Below are positions 62,965 through 64,000 of a stretch of 64,000 nucleotides of DNA, piece after piece (position 1 is the stretch's first letter; every line of letters begins with the position of its first letter). The notes under the pieces are model-generated. The model made no database searches. It had not been told where the DNA came from and was given only the letters and a program-made list of their open reading frames with translations. The position numbers and the translations under genes are program-made. The DNA is taken from NCBI RefSeq assembly GCF_018613315.1, contig NZ_JAGGQL010000003.1, forward strand, positions 62,001 to 126,000, in the 5' to 3' direction. The DNA comes from Bacillus sp. ISL-37 (lineage in GTDB: Bacteria; Bacillota; Bacilli; Bacillales; Cytobacillaceae).

Positions 62965-64000
62965 CCACCTTGAAATATTGGATGTTAACCAAGGATGGAT
63001 CCATATTACTGATGCGTATTTAACAGAAGCATCTGAGTATAAACTCCGTTATAGAGGAGAGAGCATCGATGTCACTATTCAGGATGTACCTTTGCCATTT
63101 TACAGACAAGAGCATGTGCTGTATGCAACTATGCTTACTCCGTTTCAAAGTGGAAGCTTAAGAATCTCAATTAATGGCCAGGAGTTTGAGTCTTATATTT
63201 ATCCTGATCAACGTAAGCTAACTGAAGAGCAATATACTTTAATGATTCAAGACATTTTAAAGGAAGCCAATATTTGTTTTCAGTTATCTGGTTTGGAAAC
63301 ACAGGTTAACACTTTCGGAAGGAGTCGAGTGCTATCTTGGGCGCAATGGAGTTACATCGAGCGGAACTTTCAGCAGCTACGCCAAATTTTTTCGAAGATA
63401 GAAAGCAAGCCAATCCGAAAATTAAAGAAACAGACTACCATCATGAAAAGAGAAAAAGTTCAGAGAGCTGAACAGACGACTTTATCTTGGTTGGACAGGA
63501 AAGGGCACGGTCAAGTTATTCCTACGCATGTTGAAACGGCTAAAACATACGAAACGATAAACCTTTATGAGAATCAGGTTTTAAAGCAGCAAGTATTAGA
63601 TTTATTCATGCTGCTAAGGAACTATGAAGAAACAGAAATTGATTCTGTTTCATTAAAAGCCAAAAGATATAAATCGGTTCTTCGATACTGGATGAATAGC
63701 CCATTTTTAACTAAGATTGACGAGAATAAGGGTCCATATAACATAACACAGACCTTTAGGAAGCATCCTGTTTATCGATTGTGGTATGAGTGGTTTGATA
63801 AGCTTTATAAGCATAAGAGGGAAGGGATAGGATTGTCTTATCCCATCGCTTTGAAGGACACCTTTTTCTTGTATGAAATGTGGTGTTATATGTATGTTAT
63901 TAAAATATTGAGAGAGTCCAATTTAATTAAAGACACCAGCAATCTTTTTAAGACAACAAGAGAGGGATTGTTCTTGAACTTAGCTGAAAACATTCAGAGT
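62939..64000 (+). CDS. McrC-like DUF2357 protein (partial, runs off window)
   Basis: The frame starts at ATG 62939 (TTGGAG upstream), inside the McrB-like gene end, and stays open for 354 codons to the window edge. N-terminal beta-rich part: WIHITDAYLTEASEYKLRYR, VTIQDVPLPFYRQEHVL. Then DUF2357 features: SWAQWSYIERNFQQLRQIFS, ETINLYENQVLKQQVLDLF, KRYKSVLRYWMNSPFL, KHPVYRLWYEWFDKLY. In DUF2357/McrC proteins the PD-(D/E)xK nuclease follows in the C-terminal part, which is not visible here. Gene overlap with an McrB-like ATPase supports a two-subunit modified-DNA restriction enzyme. Confidence 0.82.
   Translation, partial: MEPLSSGGNHLEILDVNQGWIHITDAYLTEASEYKLRYRGESIDVTIQDVPLPFYRQEHVLYATMLTPFQSGSLRISINGQEFESYIYPDQRKLTEEQYTLMIQDILKEANICFQLSGLETQVNTFGRSRVLSWAQWSYIERNFQQLRQIFSKIESKPIRKLKKQTTIMKREKVQRAEQTTLSWLDRKGHGQVIPTHVETAKTYETINLYENQVLKQQVLDLFMLLRNYEETEIDSVSLKAKRYKSVLRYWMNSPFLTKIDENKGPYNITQTFRKHPVYRLWYEWFDKLYKHKREGIGLSYPIALKDTFFLYEMWCYMYVIKILRESNLIKDTSNLFKTTREGLFLNLAENIQS

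Overview
The window looks like chromosomal DNA from a low-to-moderate GC Gram-positive of the Bacillaceae. The evidence is strong GGAGG ribosome-binding sites, many TTG and GTG starts, long signal peptides, and close counterparts of Bacillus proteins: gamma-glutamyltranspeptidase, YkuK, a bacillopeptidase-F-like protease, a PrsA-like lipoprotein and an ECF sigma/anti-sigma pair. The species cannot be fixed from the sequence alone. No tRNA, rRNA or CRISPR array was seen.

Layout. Positions 1-6 kb hold an ECF sigma factor with its anti-sigma partner (cut by the left edge), an acetyltransferase and several small accessory proteins, four of them of unknown function. Positions 6-14 kb hold ggt, a hemolysin-III membrane protein, an acetyltransferase, a proline dehydrogenase copy, a frameshifted nitroreductase and an amidase with a small coupled partner. 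This stretch carries gene-end relics that record past duplications. Positions 14-22.5 kb encode an exoprotease block: an M6 metalloprotease, a PrsA-like foldase and a very large S8 protease. Positions 23-30.6 kb form a catabolic cluster (PucR regulator, amidohydrolase, sodium symporter, M24 creatinase-like hydrolase, second amidohydrolase, proline dehydrogenase). It most plausibly imports a proline-containing or proline-like compound and oxidises the released proline. Positions 31-40 kb hold a PPOX flavoprotein, a giant phosphodiester-glycosidase/phosphoesterase, YkuK, an ABC exporter and an XRE regulator with a small dsRBD-like partner.

From about 40.4 kb to the right edge the window becomes a defence-type island. 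It is entered through a decayed IS21 fragment and a DUF6414 gene. In order it holds: (i) a MazG-like NTP pyrophosphohydrolase overlapping a PLD-nuclease/SF2-helicase fusion; (ii) a second PLD-helicase ending in DUF3427, interrupted by one in-frame UGA, convergent with a MutT-like NUDIX enzyme; (iii) a tightly packed five-gene operon (48490-57119); (iv) a predicted large GTPase; (v) a DUF91/NucS-like nuclease with a RAMA-like tail; (vi) a McrB-like AAA+ ATPase overlapping a DUF2357/McrC-like gene that runs off the window.

The most interesting object is the five-gene operon at 48.5-57.1 kb. Its first protein is 1320 residues and carries five tandem helix-hairpin-helix (alpha-CTD-like) repeats followed by a sigma-70 region-4 helix-turn-helix. 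After it come a third PLD/SF2 helicase, a 58-residue peptide, a DndD-like ATPase with a CxxC zinc-hook-like motif, and a 150-residue protein. Overlaps of 4-11 nt and a single terminator tie them together. I do not recognise this combination as a named defence system, and it is my main candidate for something undescribed.
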